Shown: positions 55,182 to 64,000, counted from the stretch's first letter. The stretch: 64,000 bases of DNA from Clostridium saudiense (GCF_000577815.1 NZ_CBYM010000004.1:62001-126000), one strand, 5' to 3'. Notes: generated by a model not told the origin, from the sequence alone. Made by a program: numbers and translations.

Positions 55182-56957
55182 ATGCTTAAGCGGTTAAAAA
55201 ATATTATTAAAAGAATACATTCAATGAAATTAAATAAAAAAATAATATTAGCGGTAGTTTTAATTAGTTTATCAGTAAATATATGTATGATGATTGTTAT
55301 TTCTATATTGGCAGGAAAGGAAATCACTAATAAATCTACTGAATTAATTAAAGGTCAATTTGAAATGGTTAACAATTTATTGGTAAATAAATTAGATGAT
55401 TTTGCAGAAACTTCATTATTGATAGGTTATGATCAAAGGGTAAAGGATTATCTAATGTATGATAATAACTCTGATGTTAATTATTTAAAAATAACAAATG
55501 AAGCATATAATTTAGTTAGATATTCATTAGATTCTGATAATTATATTGATTATATCTCATTAGTTAAATTAAATGATTCTCAATTAATTTATGTTGGAGA
55601 AACTTGGACAAACAATGATTTTAGAGAAAAAATTTTAGAAAATTATTATAATGCTCAAGAAATGAATTTATATAATTTTAAAATTAGCTTTGATAGAAAA
55701 ATTTTTAATAAAAATAAAAACGTTATTAATCTTTATACACCGATAAGTAACAAGTACTTTCAAAAAGAATATATCGGTTTTTTAGTAATTGGAATAGGAG
55801 TAGATTTATTTAATGATTTTTATACAAGTATAGGAGGTGAAGATGATTATAAACAATATATTATAGATAATAATGGTATTATTATTTCTCATAAAGATAA
55901 ATCAATGATAGGTAATAGCAGTGATTTATATTCTAAATTAGATGGTGATAAGGGAGAAATAAAAAGAGGTAAAAATATAATTGTATATCAAAAAATACAA
56001 GGATGGAATTGGTATATAGTTAATGAAATACCAAAGATATTTTTAATAAGAGATACTTATATAACTTTAATATTTATTATTTTGATAATGGGATTAGTTG
56101 GATTTATAGTATTATTAATATTATATAAGTTAAATAATAAGCTTTATGAACCAATAGATGTAGTTGTAAAATCAATGGATGAAGTAGCAAAGGGAAATCT
56201 TGAAATAAGAATTGAAAATAAATACGAAGGTACTGATTTTAAGCAAATAACACGTGGATTTAATGTAATGATTGAAGAAATAAATTTGCTTATGGATAGA
56301 GTTAAAAATGAAGAAAATCAAATTAAGCAAATTGAATTAAATAGATTACAATCACAAATAAAACCACATTTTTTGTATAATACATTGGAATGTATTCATT
56401 GGCAAGCATTAGCGGATGGGAGTAAAAATGCATCAAATATGGTAAAAGCCCTAGCAAGATTTTATAGAGTTTCATTAAGTTCTGGAAAACTTCTAATTTC
56501 TATTGACGAAGAGATTAAACTTATAAATAATTATTTAATTATTCAAAATATGAGATATAGCGATATTGTTAAATTAAATGTAAATATCCATAAAGAATAT
56601 TATGATGTATTAATACCTAAAATGACATTACAGCCACTAGTCGAAAATTCTATTTATCATGGTATTAAAATTAAAAATGGATTGAAAGGTGAAATATATT
56701 TAAGTGCCATTGCTGATGAAAATAAAATAATAGTATCTTTAAGTGATACAGGAGTTGGAATGAATCAAGAAGAAATAGATACAATTAATAATTCAATTTC
56801 AATTTTTGATGAGAGTAGTGGATATGGGCTTAGAAATGTAAATAAAAGAATCGAAATGGCATTTGGAAGAGAATATGGCTTGTTTTATCGCAAGAATGAA
56901 AAGGGACAAACAACTGTTGATATTTCACTGCCAAGGAGAGTGAATAAGAATGTATAA
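55182..56957 (+). CDS. Sensor histidine kinase, YesM type
   Basis: 591 aa. TM1 at about residues 18-41, an extracellular ligand-binding region (about 42-290), TM2 (about 292-315), HAMP (about 316-370), then a His_kinase domain with QSQIKPHFLYNTLECIHWQA (phospho-His about 398) and HATPase (PLVENSIYHGI, DTGVGM, GYGLRNVNKRI). This family senses extracellular sugars and activates adjacent YesN-type regulators. Overlaps the regulator gene by 8 bases. AAAGG before the ATG. Confidence 0.93.
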   Translation: MLKRLKNIIKRIHSMKLNKKIILAVVLISLSVNICMMIVISILAGKEITNKSTELIKGQFEMVNNLLVNKLDDFAETSLLIGYDQRVKDYLMYDNNSDVNYLKITNEAYNLVRYSLDSDNYIDYISLVKLNDSQLIYVGETWTNNDFREKILENYYNAQEMNLYNFKISFDRKIFNKNKNVINLYTPISNKYFQKEYIGFLVIGIGVDLFNDFYTSIGGEDDYKQYIIDNNGIIISHKDKSMIGNSSDLYSKLDGDKGEIKRGKNIIVYQKIQGWNWYIVNEIPKIFLIRDTYITLIFIILIMGLVGFIVLLILYKLNNKLYEPIDVVVKSMDEVAKGNLEIRIENKYEGTDFKQITRGFNVMIEEINLLMDRVKNEENQIKQIELNRLQSQIKPHFLYNTLECIHWQALADGSKNASNMVKALARFYRVSLSSGKLLISIDEEIKLINNYLIIQNMRYSDIVKLNVNIHKEYYDVLIPKMTLQPLVENSIYHGIKIKNGLKGEIYLSAIADENKIIVSLSDTGVGMNQEEIDTINNSISIFDESSGYGLRNVNKRIEMAFGREYGLFYRKNEKGQTTVDISLPRRVNKNV

Positions 56958-58521
56958 AGCAATTATTGTAGATGATGAAGAGATGATTAGAAAAGGTATA
57001 AAAAATGTAATACAATGGGCATCATTAGGGATAGATGAAGTTCACATAGCATCATCGGCAAAAGAAGCTTTTGAAAAAATGCAGAATATCAAGTTTAATA
57101 TAATGATTACGGATATTTGTATGCCTGAAATGGATGGATTAACTTTAGTTAAAGAAGTAAATGAGATTAATCCAGAATTGAAAATAATAGTATTAACAGG
57201 TTTTGATAATTTTGAATATGCGCAAAAATGTTGCAAAATGAATGTAAATGATTTCTTATTAAAGCCAGTTGATGAAGAGGAACTAACTAGTGTCATTAAA
57301 AAAATAGTTAAAGATTTAGATAGTGAAAGGGATAAAATTGAAAAACATAGAAAAATTGTTAGAGTTGAAGGAACAGAGCAACAGTTAAAATTAGATCAGT
57401 TAATGCAAAATATAATTTATGACATAAATTCAGAAGAAGCTATTAATAGTATAAAAAAAGAATATAAATTGGACAATTACAACAAATTTAAAGTTGTAAT
57501 ATTAAAGCATATTTTAGATGATAATTTGTCATGGAAAAATCATTACAAACTCTTAAATTTATCTGTAAAGAAGGCTTGTATTGAAGTTGTTGATTGTGAC
57601 AATAAGGGAATAACATTTGAGGATAGGGATAGGAATATAATTATTTTATTGTTTGCAACTAATAATGATAAATTTGAAGAAAATATTAAATTTTTAATTC
57701 AGTATTTAAAGGATGAATATAACATAAATCAAAGGGTGATTTGGGGTAGCAGTGTTGATGATATAAGCAAGGCTAATATATCATATAACGATGGAATTAT
57801 GCTAATTAATAAAGCACAATCTAATGTTAATAATGTAAATAGTTTAGAAAGTGAACAGGAAATAAAAAAATATAATGAAAGCTTATATTATCTAAAGAAA
57901 TCTATAAGTGAAAATATTAATAAATTAGATAATTTAATAAACATATATGATAGATTTAGTAAACTTATAGAGTCATATAATTTATCTATATATTTAATTA
58001 GAAAATCATGTTTTGATATTGCAACAACAGTATATTTTTCTTATATAAATGAATTTGATAATATGAATAATGATAAGATTAATTCTTTAGCTATATCAAT
58101 TCATGGAACTGATAAAGAAAGTACGATTAAAATTACAAGAGATTTTATAATACAGTTATATGGAATAGATGATAAAGAAAACAAAGATATTATAATTAAG
58201 GCAAAAAAGTATATAAAGAATAATTTAGATAAAAGCATATCGGTTTATAGTATTGCAGAAATGCTTTATGTTAATCCAACATACTTTTCAAGATTATTTA
58301 AAAACTCAACAGGAGAAGGATGTAATAATTATATAATAAGAAAAAAAATAGAAAAGGCTAAGTATTTATTTAAGACAACGTCAATGAAGACTGGAAAAGT
58401 TGCAGAAATAGTAGGGTATAAAGATTCAAATTATTTTTCATTAACATTTAAAAAGCAAACAGGTTTTACACCAAAAGAATTTAGAGAAATGGATGGGGAG
58501 AGTTATGAGAAAAAGAATTAG
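56950..58521 (+). CDS. Response regulator with AraC-type output, YesN type
   Basis: 523 aa. Receiver domain 1-120 with acidic pocket VDDEEMIRKGI, phospho-Asp in MITDICMPEMDG (about residue 54) and Lys in FLLKPVDEEE. A helical middle follows (about 140-410), then AraC-family double HTH (about 420-518, SISVYSIAEMLYVNPTYFSRLFKNSTGEG and VAEIVGYKDSNYFSLTFKKQTGFTP). Overlaps the kinase gene by 8 bases and the GH3 gene by 17. Probably controls the transporter and GH3 gene. Confidence 0.94.
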   Translation: MYKAIIVDDEEMIRKGIKNVIQWASLGIDEVHIASSAKEAFEKMQNIKFNIMITDICMPEMDGLTLVKEVNEINPELKIIVLTGFDNFEYAQKCCKMNVNDFLLKPVDEEELTSVIKKIVKDLDSERDKIEKHRKIVRVEGTEQQLKLDQLMQNIIYDINSEEAINSIKKEYKLDNYNKFKVVILKHILDDNLSWKNHYKLLNLSVKKACIEVVDCDNKGITFEDRDRNIIILLFATNNDKFEENIKFLIQYLKDEYNINQRVIWGSSVDDISKANISYNDGIMLINKAQSNVNNVNSLESEQEIKKYNESLYYLKKSISENINKLDNLINIYDRFSKLIESYNLSIYLIRKSCFDIATTVYFSYINEFDNMNNDKINSLAISIHGTDKESTIKITRDFIIQLYGIDDKENKDIIIKAKKYIKNNLDKSISVYSIAEMLYVNPTYFSRLFKNSTGEGCNNYIIRKKIEKAKYLFKTTSMKTGKVAEIVGYKDSNYFSLTFKKQTGFTPKEFREMDGESYEKKN

Positions 58522-60643
58522 TCATGAGGATGCTTTAAAAAGAGCAAAAAAATTAGTAGAACAAATGACATTGAAAGAAAAGGCAGAGCAATTGACATAT
58601 AATGCAGCAGCAAATGAAAGGTTAAATATACCTAGATATAACTGGTGGAATGAAGCATTACATGGGGTTGCAAGAGCAGGTACTGCAACTATATTTCCAC
58701 AAGCAATTGGACTTGCGGCCATATTTGATGATGATTTTTTAGGACAAGTAGCAAAGGCTATTTCAACAGAAGGGCGTGCAAAGTATAATGAATATTCTAA
58801 AAGTGATGATAGAGATATTTATAAAGGATTAACTTTTTGGTCACCTAACGTAAATATATTTAGAGATCCAAGGTGGGGAAGAGGTCAAGAAACTTATGGG
58901 GAAGACCCATATTTAACTTCAAGATTAGGAGTTTCATTTGTTAAAGGGTTGCAAGGTGATGGAAAGTATCTAAAGCTTGCAGCATGTGCAAAACACTTTG
59001 CAGTTCATAGTGGGCCAGAAGGGTTGAGACATGAATTTAATGCAGTGGTAAATGATAAGGATTTATATGAAACATATTTGCCTGCTTTTGAAGCTTGTGT
59101 AAAAGAAGCAGATGTAGAATCTGTTATGGGAGCCTATAATAGAACTAATGGAGAACCTTGTTGTGGTAGTAAAGCATTACTAGTAGATATATTAAGAGGA
59201 AAATGGAATTTTAAAGGACATGTTGTTTCAGATTGTTGGGCAATTGCAGATTTTCATATGAATCATAGAGTAACAAGTACAGCAACACAATCAGCAGCAC
59301 TTGCAATAAAAAATGGATGTGATTTAAATTGTGGTAATGTATATTTACAAATGATGCTTGCCTATAAGGAAGGGCTTGTAAGTGAAGAAGATATTACAAG
59401 AGCTACAGAAAGATTAATTGCTACAAGAATAAGATTAGGTATGTTTGATGATGATTGTGAGTATGATGAAATACCTTATGAAGATAATGATTGTAAGAAG
59501 CATAATAACTTATCATTAGAAGCAGCAAGAAAATCAATAGTTTTATTAAGAAATAATGGAATATTACCTATAGACAAGTCAAAACTTAAATCTATTGCGG
59601 TTATAGGACCTAATGCAGATAGTAAAATAATGCTTAGTGGAAATTATTATGGTACAGCATCTAAGTATACAACTATATTAGAAGGTATACATGATGAGGT
59701 TGGTGAAGATGTTAGAGTATATTACTCAGAAGGATGTCATATATATAAAGATAGAGTTGAATCATTAGCATTACCTAATGATAGAATATCTGAAGCTGTG
59801 TCTATAGCTAAGAGAGCAGATGTTGCTATATTATGTTTAGGGTTAGATTCAACTATTGAAGGTGAGCAAGGAGATACAGGTAATAGTCAAGCTGCTGGTG
59901 ATAAGGTCAATTTGAATTTACCAGGAAAGCAACAAGAGTTATTAGAGGCTGTAATAGAAACTGGAACACCTATTGTTGTAGTTTTAGGAACAGGAAGTGC
60001 ATTAACATTAAATGGAGTAGATGAAAAGTGTGATGCAATTTTAAATGCTTGGTATCCAGGTAGTCATGGTGGAAAAGCTGTGGCTGATATTTTATTTGGA
60101 AATTGTTCACCAACTGGAAAGTTACCAATTACATTTTATAAAGGGATAGATAAATTACCACCATTTGAAGATTATTCAATGAATAATAGGACTTATAGGT
60201 ATATGAATGAAGAAAGTTTATATTCTTTTGGATATGGTTTAACTTATTCTAATGTAGAGCTTAGTAATTTAAAGGTTGACAATATAAATGATAATTTAGA
60301 TGATATTTCAGTAACGGTAGATATAAAGAATATCGGAAATTATGACATTGAAGAAGTTGTACAATGTTATATTAAAGATTTAGAATCAATATATGCTGTT
60401 AAGAATCATAGTTTAGCTGCATTTAAACGTGTTTCTTTAAAGATAAATGAAATTAAAACTGTTGAATTAAAGATTGATAAAAAAGCATTTGAAATTGTGG
60501 ATAATAATGGTAACAGATATATTAATAGTAATAAATTTAAGTTATATGTTGGTATTTCGCAACCAGATAGTAGAAGTATAGAATTATTAAAGATAACTCC
60601 TCTTGAATATGAAATAAGTATAAATAACAGCATAGTAAATTAA
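58505..60643 (+). CDS. Glycoside hydrolase family 3, beta-xylosidase/beta-glucosidase type
   Basis: 712 aa, cytoplasmic (no signal). The N-terminal (beta/alpha)8 domain has NWWNEALHGVARAG, TIFPQAIGLAA, SPNVNIFRDPRWGRGQETYGEDPYLTS, ACAKHFAVHSGPE and nucleophile Asp in VVSDCWAIADF (about residue 242). The C-terminal GH3 domain follows (RKSIVLLRNNGILP, NLPGKQQELLEAV) and a fibronectin III-like end (NRTYRYMNEESLYSFGYGLTYS). The EALHG and SDCWAI patterns resemble GH3 beta-xylosidases, but specificity is inferred. Start ATG 58505 has GGGGAG 4 bases upstream; the ATG at 58493 overlaps it. Confidence 0.9.
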   Translation: MRKRISHEDALKRAKKLVEQMTLKEKAEQLTYNAAANERLNIPRYNWWNEALHGVARAGTATIFPQAIGLAAIFDDDFLGQVAKAISTEGRAKYNEYSKSDDRDIYKGLTFWSPNVNIFRDPRWGRGQETYGEDPYLTSRLGVSFVKGLQGDGKYLKLAACAKHFAVHSGPEGLRHEFNAVVNDKDLYETYLPAFEACVKEADVESVMGAYNRTNGEPCCGSKALLVDILRGKWNFKGHVVSDCWAIADFHMNHRVTSTATQSAALAIKNGCDLNCGNVYLQMMLAYKEGLVSEEDITRATERLIATRIRLGMFDDDCEYDEIPYEDNDCKKHNNLSLEAARKSIVLLRNNGILPIDKSKLKSIAVIGPNADSKIMLSGNYYGTASKYTTILEGIHDEVGEDVRVYYSEGCHIYKDRVESLALPNDRISEAVSIAKRADVAILCLGLDSTIEGEQGDTGNSQAAGDKVNLNLPGKQQELLEAVIETGTPIVVVLGTGSALTLNGVDEKCDAILNAWYPGSHGGKAVADILFGNCSPTGKLPITFYKGIDKLPPFEDYSMNNRTYRYMNEESLYSFGYGLTYSNVELSNLKVDNINDNLDDISVTVDIKNIGNYDIEEVVQCYIKDLESIYAVKNHSLAAFKRVSLKINEIKTVELKIDKKAFEIVDNNGNRYINSNKFKLYVGISQPDSRSIELLKITPLEYEISINNSIVN

Positions 60644-60687
60644 GATGGTTCTTAGCTATGAAAATTACTATGTAGAAGTATATAGTT

Positions 60688-60722
60688 AAAGCGGTTGCAT
60701 AATTTATGCAGCTGCTTTTTTA
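60688..60722 (+). terminator. Terminator of the sugar-uptake/GH3 cluster
   Basis: AAAGCGGTTGCAT / ATGCAGCTGCTTT with two internal mismatches, then TTTTA. Confidence 0.8.
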
Positions 60723-60780
60723 ATATGTAAGAGTGTTAAATGATTAAGCTCCATATAGAGTAAATATATATATAACATAA

Positions 60781-60815
60781 GAACACTTGTTCTTTGAGTT
60801 TGGTTGCTCTATAAT
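60781..60815 (+). promoter_or_regulatory. LexA-box promoter (SOS) of the radical-SAM gene
   Basis: GAACACTTGTTC (60781-60792) matches the Gram-positive LexA box GAACNNNNGTTC exactly. Its right half is the -35 element TTGTTC (60787-60792), followed by a 17-base spacer and a perfect -10 TATAAT (60810-60815). LexA would sit directly on the -35. RNA start would be about 25-30 bases before the gene. Confidence 0.8.
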
Positions 60816-60850
60816 ATATCTATAGATTATTAATAAAGCTGGTGATTAAA

Positions 60851-62203
60851 ATGGATATTAATGAAAAGCTAAGAATTTTAAGTGGTGCTGCTAAATATGA
60901 CGTGTCTTGTTCATCTTCAGGCTCTAATAGAAGTTCAAAAAAGGGTGCAATAGGTTCAGTTTCATCAAGTGGGATTTGTCATAGTTTTACTCCAGATGGA
61001 CGTTGCATATCTTTACTTAAAATATTATTAAGTAATTGTTGCATATATGATTGTGCTTATTGTATAAACAGAAAATCTAATGATGTGGAAAGAGCTTCTT
61101 TTACAGCTGAGGAAATAATAAATTTAACTATGAATTTTTATAGACGCAATTACATAGAAGGATTATTTTTAAGTTCGGCAATAATTAATAGTCCTAACTT
61201 TACTATGGAGTTACTTACTACAGTAGTTGAAAAACTTAGGGTAGAATATAATTTTAGAGGATATATTCACTTAAAGGCAATTCCAGGTGCTGATGAGGAA
61301 CTTATTAAAAAAGCAGGTTCATATGTTGATAGAATGAGTGTAAATATTGAATTACCATCATCAAATTCATTAAAGCTTTTAGCTCCAGAAAAGAAAAAAG
61401 AAGAAATATTTAAGCCAATGAGTTTAATAAAAAATAACATAATCTCTAATAAAGATGAACGTAAAAGGTATAAATCATCACCAATATTTGTACCAGGAGG
61501 ACAAAGTACACAGCTTATTGTTGGTGCAACAAAGGAAAATGACTTAAATATATTAAATTTAACAGAAAATCTTTATAATAAATTTGATTTAAAAAGAGTT
61601 TATTATTCAGCTTATGTACCAGTTAATAATGGTGGAAACTTACCAGAAATTAAAAATCCACCAACACTTAGAGAACATAGATTGTATCAAGGGGATTGGC
61701 TTTTAAGGGTATATGGATTCAAGGCCAATGAATTATTAGATGAAAAGAATCCTAATTTTGATATTAATTTTGATCCTAAAACTACATGGGCTTTAAATAA
61801 TATAGATAAATTTCCAGTGGAAGTGAATATAGCATCATATGAAATGTTAATTAGAGTACCAGGAATAGGAATAAGGGGAGCAAGAAAAATTATTAGTGCT
61901 AGAAGAATAAATTCTTTAGATTTTATAGACTTAAAAAAACTAGGAATAGTAATAAAAAGAGCACAATATTTTGTTACTTGCAAAGGAAAGTATTTTGGAG
62001 CTGTTGCTTTTGATGATGTTAAGATACGAAGTGCATTAAAACCTAAATTTGATTTAAATATTATTGATGAAGATGTTGAGCAAATATCATTTTTTAATAA
62101 GGATATAGGAAATATTATTTTAGAGGATAATGGCAGCTATTCTACTGAAAAGAAAGTTTTATTATTAAATGATAAAGATACGTCAATAAGTGGGGAGTTA
62201 TAA
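60851..62203 (+). CDS. Radical-SAM putative DNA modification/repair protein (TIGR03916 type)
   Basis: 450 aa. Radical-SAM cluster motif CIYDCAYC (Cx3Cx2C, about residue 62-69), then a TIM-barrel-like region (GLFLSSAI, SVNIELPSS, FVPGGQSTQLIVGATKEND) and a C-terminal helix-hairpin-helix DNA-binding motif (YEMLIRVPGIGIRGARKII, about 338). This combination is the family called putative DNA modification/repair radical SAM protein, usually beside a DUF4130 protein as here. A LexA box drives it. Chemistry unknown. The start ATG 60851 follows GGTGAT; GTG 60842 overlaps that site. Confidence 0.9.
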   Translation: MDINEKLRILSGAAKYDVSCSSSGSNRSSKKGAIGSVSSSGICHSFTPDGRCISLLKILLSNCCIYDCAYCINRKSNDVERASFTAEEIINLTMNFYRRNYIEGLFLSSAIINSPNFTMELLTTVVEKLRVEYNFRGYIHLKAIPGADEELIKKAGSYVDRMSVNIELPSSNSLKLLAPEKKKEEIFKPMSLIKNNIISNKDERKRYKSSPIFVPGGQSTQLIVGATKENDLNILNLTENLYNKFDLKRVYYSAYVPVNNGGNLPEIKNPPTLREHRLYQGDWLLRVYGFKANELLDEKNPNFDINFDPKTTWALNNIDKFPVEVNIASYEMLIRVPGIGIRGARKIISARRINSLDFIDLKKLGIVIKRAQYFVTCKGKYFGAVAFDDVKIRSALKPKFDLNIIDEDVEQISFFNKDIGNIILEDNGSYSTEKKVLLLNDKDTSISGEL

Positions 62204-62217
62204 GAGGTGATAATATA

Positions 62218-62958
62218 TTGAATTCATATTTATATGATGGAAGCTTTGAAGGTTTTTTAACATCTATTTTTTATGCTTATAGCTGCAAGGATAGTTGCAT
62301 TATTGTAAAATCAAAAGAATATATTCCAAATTTAATAGATGAAGTAATAGATATAAATACAGAAATTGATAAGTTTGAGAGAGTTTATAAAAGTATGTCT
62401 GAAAAGCTTAATAATAATGTTTTAAGAAATATATATTACTTATACCTTAGTGATATACAAGGATCAGAAAATCTTGCATTAGATTATTTAAGATTATGTT
62501 ACAAGTATGGAATAGATATTAACTTAGCTAAAAATAATGAAACAATAATTTTAGTAGATAAATATTGCAAAAGAGTAAGTGGAGAAGCACATAGTTTTAC
62601 TGGTTTTGTAAGATTTAAGGAAATAGGTCCTTTAAGTTATTATTCAGTTATTGAGCCAGATCATAATATATTACCTATAATATTAAGGCATTTTACTAAC
62701 AGGTTTTCTGATCAAAATTTTATAATACATGATTTAAAAAGAGAAAAGGCAATAGTTTATAACACAAAAGAAGCAATTATTACAGACTTAACTAAAGAAC
62801 AGGGAGAAAAGTTAAGTAATAAAATTGATGATAGTGATTTTGAAAATTTATGGAGGACTTTTTATAATTCTGTAAATATTGAAGAACGTAAAAATCATAA
62901 ATGTAGAAATCAGCATATGCCAAGAAGGTATTGGAAGCATTTAACGGAGTTACAGTAA
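62218..62958 (+). CDS. DUF4130 (TIGR03915) putative DNA metabolism protein
   Basis: 246 aa, soluble. Conserved elements: SYLYDGSFEGFLTSIF (start), AHSFTGFVRFKEI (about residue 121), YSVIEPDHNILPIILRHFTNRFSDQNFIIHD (about 138) and MPRRYWKHL at the end. In other bacteria this protein is adjacent to the radical-SAM partner and is sometimes fused to a uracil-DNA-glycosylase domain; that domain is not present here. TTG start after AGAGGTGAT, 14 bases behind the radical-SAM gene: one SOS-controlled operon. Function unproven. Confidence 0.88.
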   Translation: MNSYLYDGSFEGFLTSIFYAYSCKDSCIIVKSKEYIPNLIDEVIDINTEIDKFERVYKSMSEKLNNNVLRNIYYLYLSDIQGSENLALDYLRLCYKYGIDINLAKNNETIILVDKYCKRVSGEAHSFTGFVRFKEIGPLSYYSVIEPDHNILPIILRHFTNRFSDQNFIIHDLKREKAIVYNTKEAIITDLTKEQGEKLSNKIDDSDFENLWRTFYNSVNIEERKNHKCRNQHMPRRYWKHLTELQ

Positions 62959-62976
62959 ATAGTAACTCCTTTTTAG
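62946..62976 (+). terminator. Terminator overlapping the end of the DUF4130 gene
   Basis: GGAGTTAC / GTAACTCC with TTTTTA. The 5' arm lies in the last codons. Confidence 0.75.
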
Positions 62977-63070
62977 TATATAAAAAATTAAATGTTTACA
63001 TAAAGATGTTGACTTTGTTTAAAGTTAAAAAGATAATTAAATTGTAAATAATGGTAGAGGGGATAGAGAA

Positions 63071-63174
63071 ATGAATCATGTAGCAAATAATAAAAAATAT
63101 GAAGAGGTAAAGTAGCATTGGGGGAAAGTTAAATAAAATTTTTGGACATTAAAGGTCCAGAAAAATGGGAAAAG
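63071..63174 (+). other. Short frame with in-frame stops before the nucleotidyltransferase gene
   Basis: ATG 63071 follows GAGGGG and gives 14 codons (MNHVANNKKYEEVK) before TAG. The same frame reads on through one TAA with plausible residues (HWGKVK, NFWTLKVQKNGKR) to a TGA. It may be a decayed tiny gene or chance. The stretch also has a TGGAC/GTCCA hairpin at about 63141-63157. Confidence 0.25.
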
Positions 63175-63184
63175 GTGAGAATTA

Positions 63185-64000
63185 ATGGATGGGTCTATAA
63201 AAAAGAAGTTAGAGAAAAGAAATGAGAGAATAATTAATGCAGTTATAAAGAAGGCAAATAGTATTTGTCCAGAATCCATTGCATTAATAGGGGTTTATGG
63301 TTCATTTTATACTGGAGATATACATGACAAGTCAGATTTAGATTTATGTATTGTCATAAATGATGATGAAGGATGGAAACTTTCTTCATGTTTTATTTTA
63401 GATGATGTTGCTTTTGATATTTATTGTACACCATGGGATGTACTTGAAGATATGGCTGAATATAAAAACCCTTATATTACAAAGCTTTTAGATTTAAATG
63501 TTTTATATATTAAAGAGAAAAAGTTCTTAATAAGATATGATGAGTTAAAGTTAAAGGCTATAAAAAGATTAAAAGAAAAATTTTCTATAAAGGATAATGA
63601 AAATGCTGAAAAGCTTCTTGAAGAAGGAATTAAGGAATATGCTAATATAATGCTTAGTAGTGAGTATGGAGAATGTAGATATAAGGTAGCAGGAATGCTT
63701 TATAATATTGAACAAGCTATTTATATATATAATAAAAAATATATAAATACAGGTGTAAAGAGAATTCCTGAAGAAATATCAAAAATGGAAAATTTACCAG
63801 AAGGGTTTATTGAATTATATAAGAAGCTTATTGAATCAGAAAATATTGAAGAAATGAAGAATATATCAACAAGATTAATGAAATCTATGAAAGATTTTTC
63901 AAGTGTTATGAGAGCTAAGGTTACTACTAAAAAAACAATAACAGAAAATGATATTAAGGGATCTTATGAAGAAATTTACTCTAATTGGAAAAATAAGATG
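63185..64000 (+). CDS. Nucleotidyltransferase-domain protein (3' end cut off)
   Basis: 272 codons open to the window edge. The N-terminal minimal-nucleotidyltransferase motif GVYGSFYTGDIHDKSDLDL (GSx8-10DxD, about residues 36-54) with a third Asp in DVAFDIY (about 79) suggests a functional Pol-beta-type active site. The rest is helical, with a KEYANIMLSSEYGECRYKVAGMLYNIEQAI stretch like the substrate-binding helical domain of kanamycin/lincosamide-type nucleotidyltransferases or the C-terminus of MNT proteins. AAGGTGAG lies 6 bases before ATG 63185. Transferase target unknown; the gene continues beyond the window. Confidence 0.85.
   Translation, partial: MDGSIKKKLEKRNERIINAVIKKANSICPESIALIGVYGSFYTGDIHDKSDLDLCIVINDDEGWKLSSCFILDDVAFDIYCTPWDVLEDMAEYKNPYITKLLDLNVLYIKEKKFLIRYDELKLKAIKRLKEKFSIKDNENAEKLLEEGIKEYANIMLSSEYGECRYKVAGMLYNIEQAIYIYNKKYINTGVKRIPEEISKMENLPEGFIELYKKLIESENIEEMKNISTRLMKSMKDFSSVMRAKVTTKKTITENDIKGSYEEIYSNWKNKM

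Overview
The window is very AT-rich and uses mostly A/T-ending codons, strong GGAGG-type ribosome binding sites and many U-tailed hairpin terminators. The gene content includes RNase J, a tryptophan T-box, clostridial SbcCD, GshF, a ROK-type xylose regulator and a collagen-like spore-surface-type protein. Together this points to a chromosomal segment of a Clostridium sensu stricto (cluster I) species. The exact species cannot be fixed from the sequence alone. No rRNA, tRNA, insertion sequence, integrase or CRISPR array was seen. The only clear gene decay is one acetyltransferase pseudogene.

Layout. 1-5.6 kb: the tail of a ThiW transporter gene, a small orphan protein, and the sbcDC nuclease pair. 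5.7-13.8 kb: a pentose block with xylulokinase, a ROK repressor, a small transaldolase, transketolase, a DUF4867 protein and a fucose/arabinose-isomerase-family enzyme that is probably the xylose isomerase. Together these would take xylose into the pentose phosphate pathway. 13.9-19.4 kb: PlsC acyltransferase, bifunctional glutathione synthetase GshF, a 0.7 kb non-coding interval holding a rod-shaped RNA (6S-like candidate), and RNase J. 19.4-36.8 kb: accessory and hypothetical genes. They include a YopX-like protein, a J-domain/kinase-like fusion, a DUF3783 protein, a glycogen-debranching-type enzyme, a collagen-repeat protein, a Mn2+ riboswitch (yybP-ykoY) with MntP, a C39-like protein, a soluble PAS histidine kinase, an SH3/NlpC-P60 wall hydrolase, lactate dehydrogenase, and a degenerate J-domain membrane protein next to a very acidic partner.

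36.9-43.7 kb: a T-box-controlled, complete trpEGDCFBA operon. 44-51.7 kb: small hypotheticals, a MerR regulator with its textbook 19-bp-spacer promoter and a VOC protein, a ferredoxin-nitroreductase divergent from a LysR regulator, the GNAT pseudogene, small membrane proteins, a GNAT enzyme and a D-amino-acid-type aminotransferase. 51.9-60.7 kb: a CUT1 sugar ABC transporter (no ATPase gene) behind a CcpA (cre) site, a YesM/YesN-type two-component system, and a GH3 enzyme of the beta-xylosidase/beta-glucosidase type. This is a plausible oligosaccharide-uptake system that could feed the pentose block. 60.8-64 kb: a LexA-box promoter driving a radical-SAM/HhH protein and a DUF4130 protein (a putative DNA repair pair), then a nucleotidyltransferase-domain protein cut by the window end.

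The most interesting signals are: the LexA-controlled radical-SAM/DUF4130 pair; the shared 40-bp operator-like element in front of xylB and the transaldolase gene; the rod-shaped RNA near 17.1-17.3 kb; and two unusual J-domain proteins, one fused to a kinase-like region and one that has lost its HPD motif and gained a membrane tail. Start codons were moved to the best ribosome binding site where an upstream in-frame codon overlapped that site.
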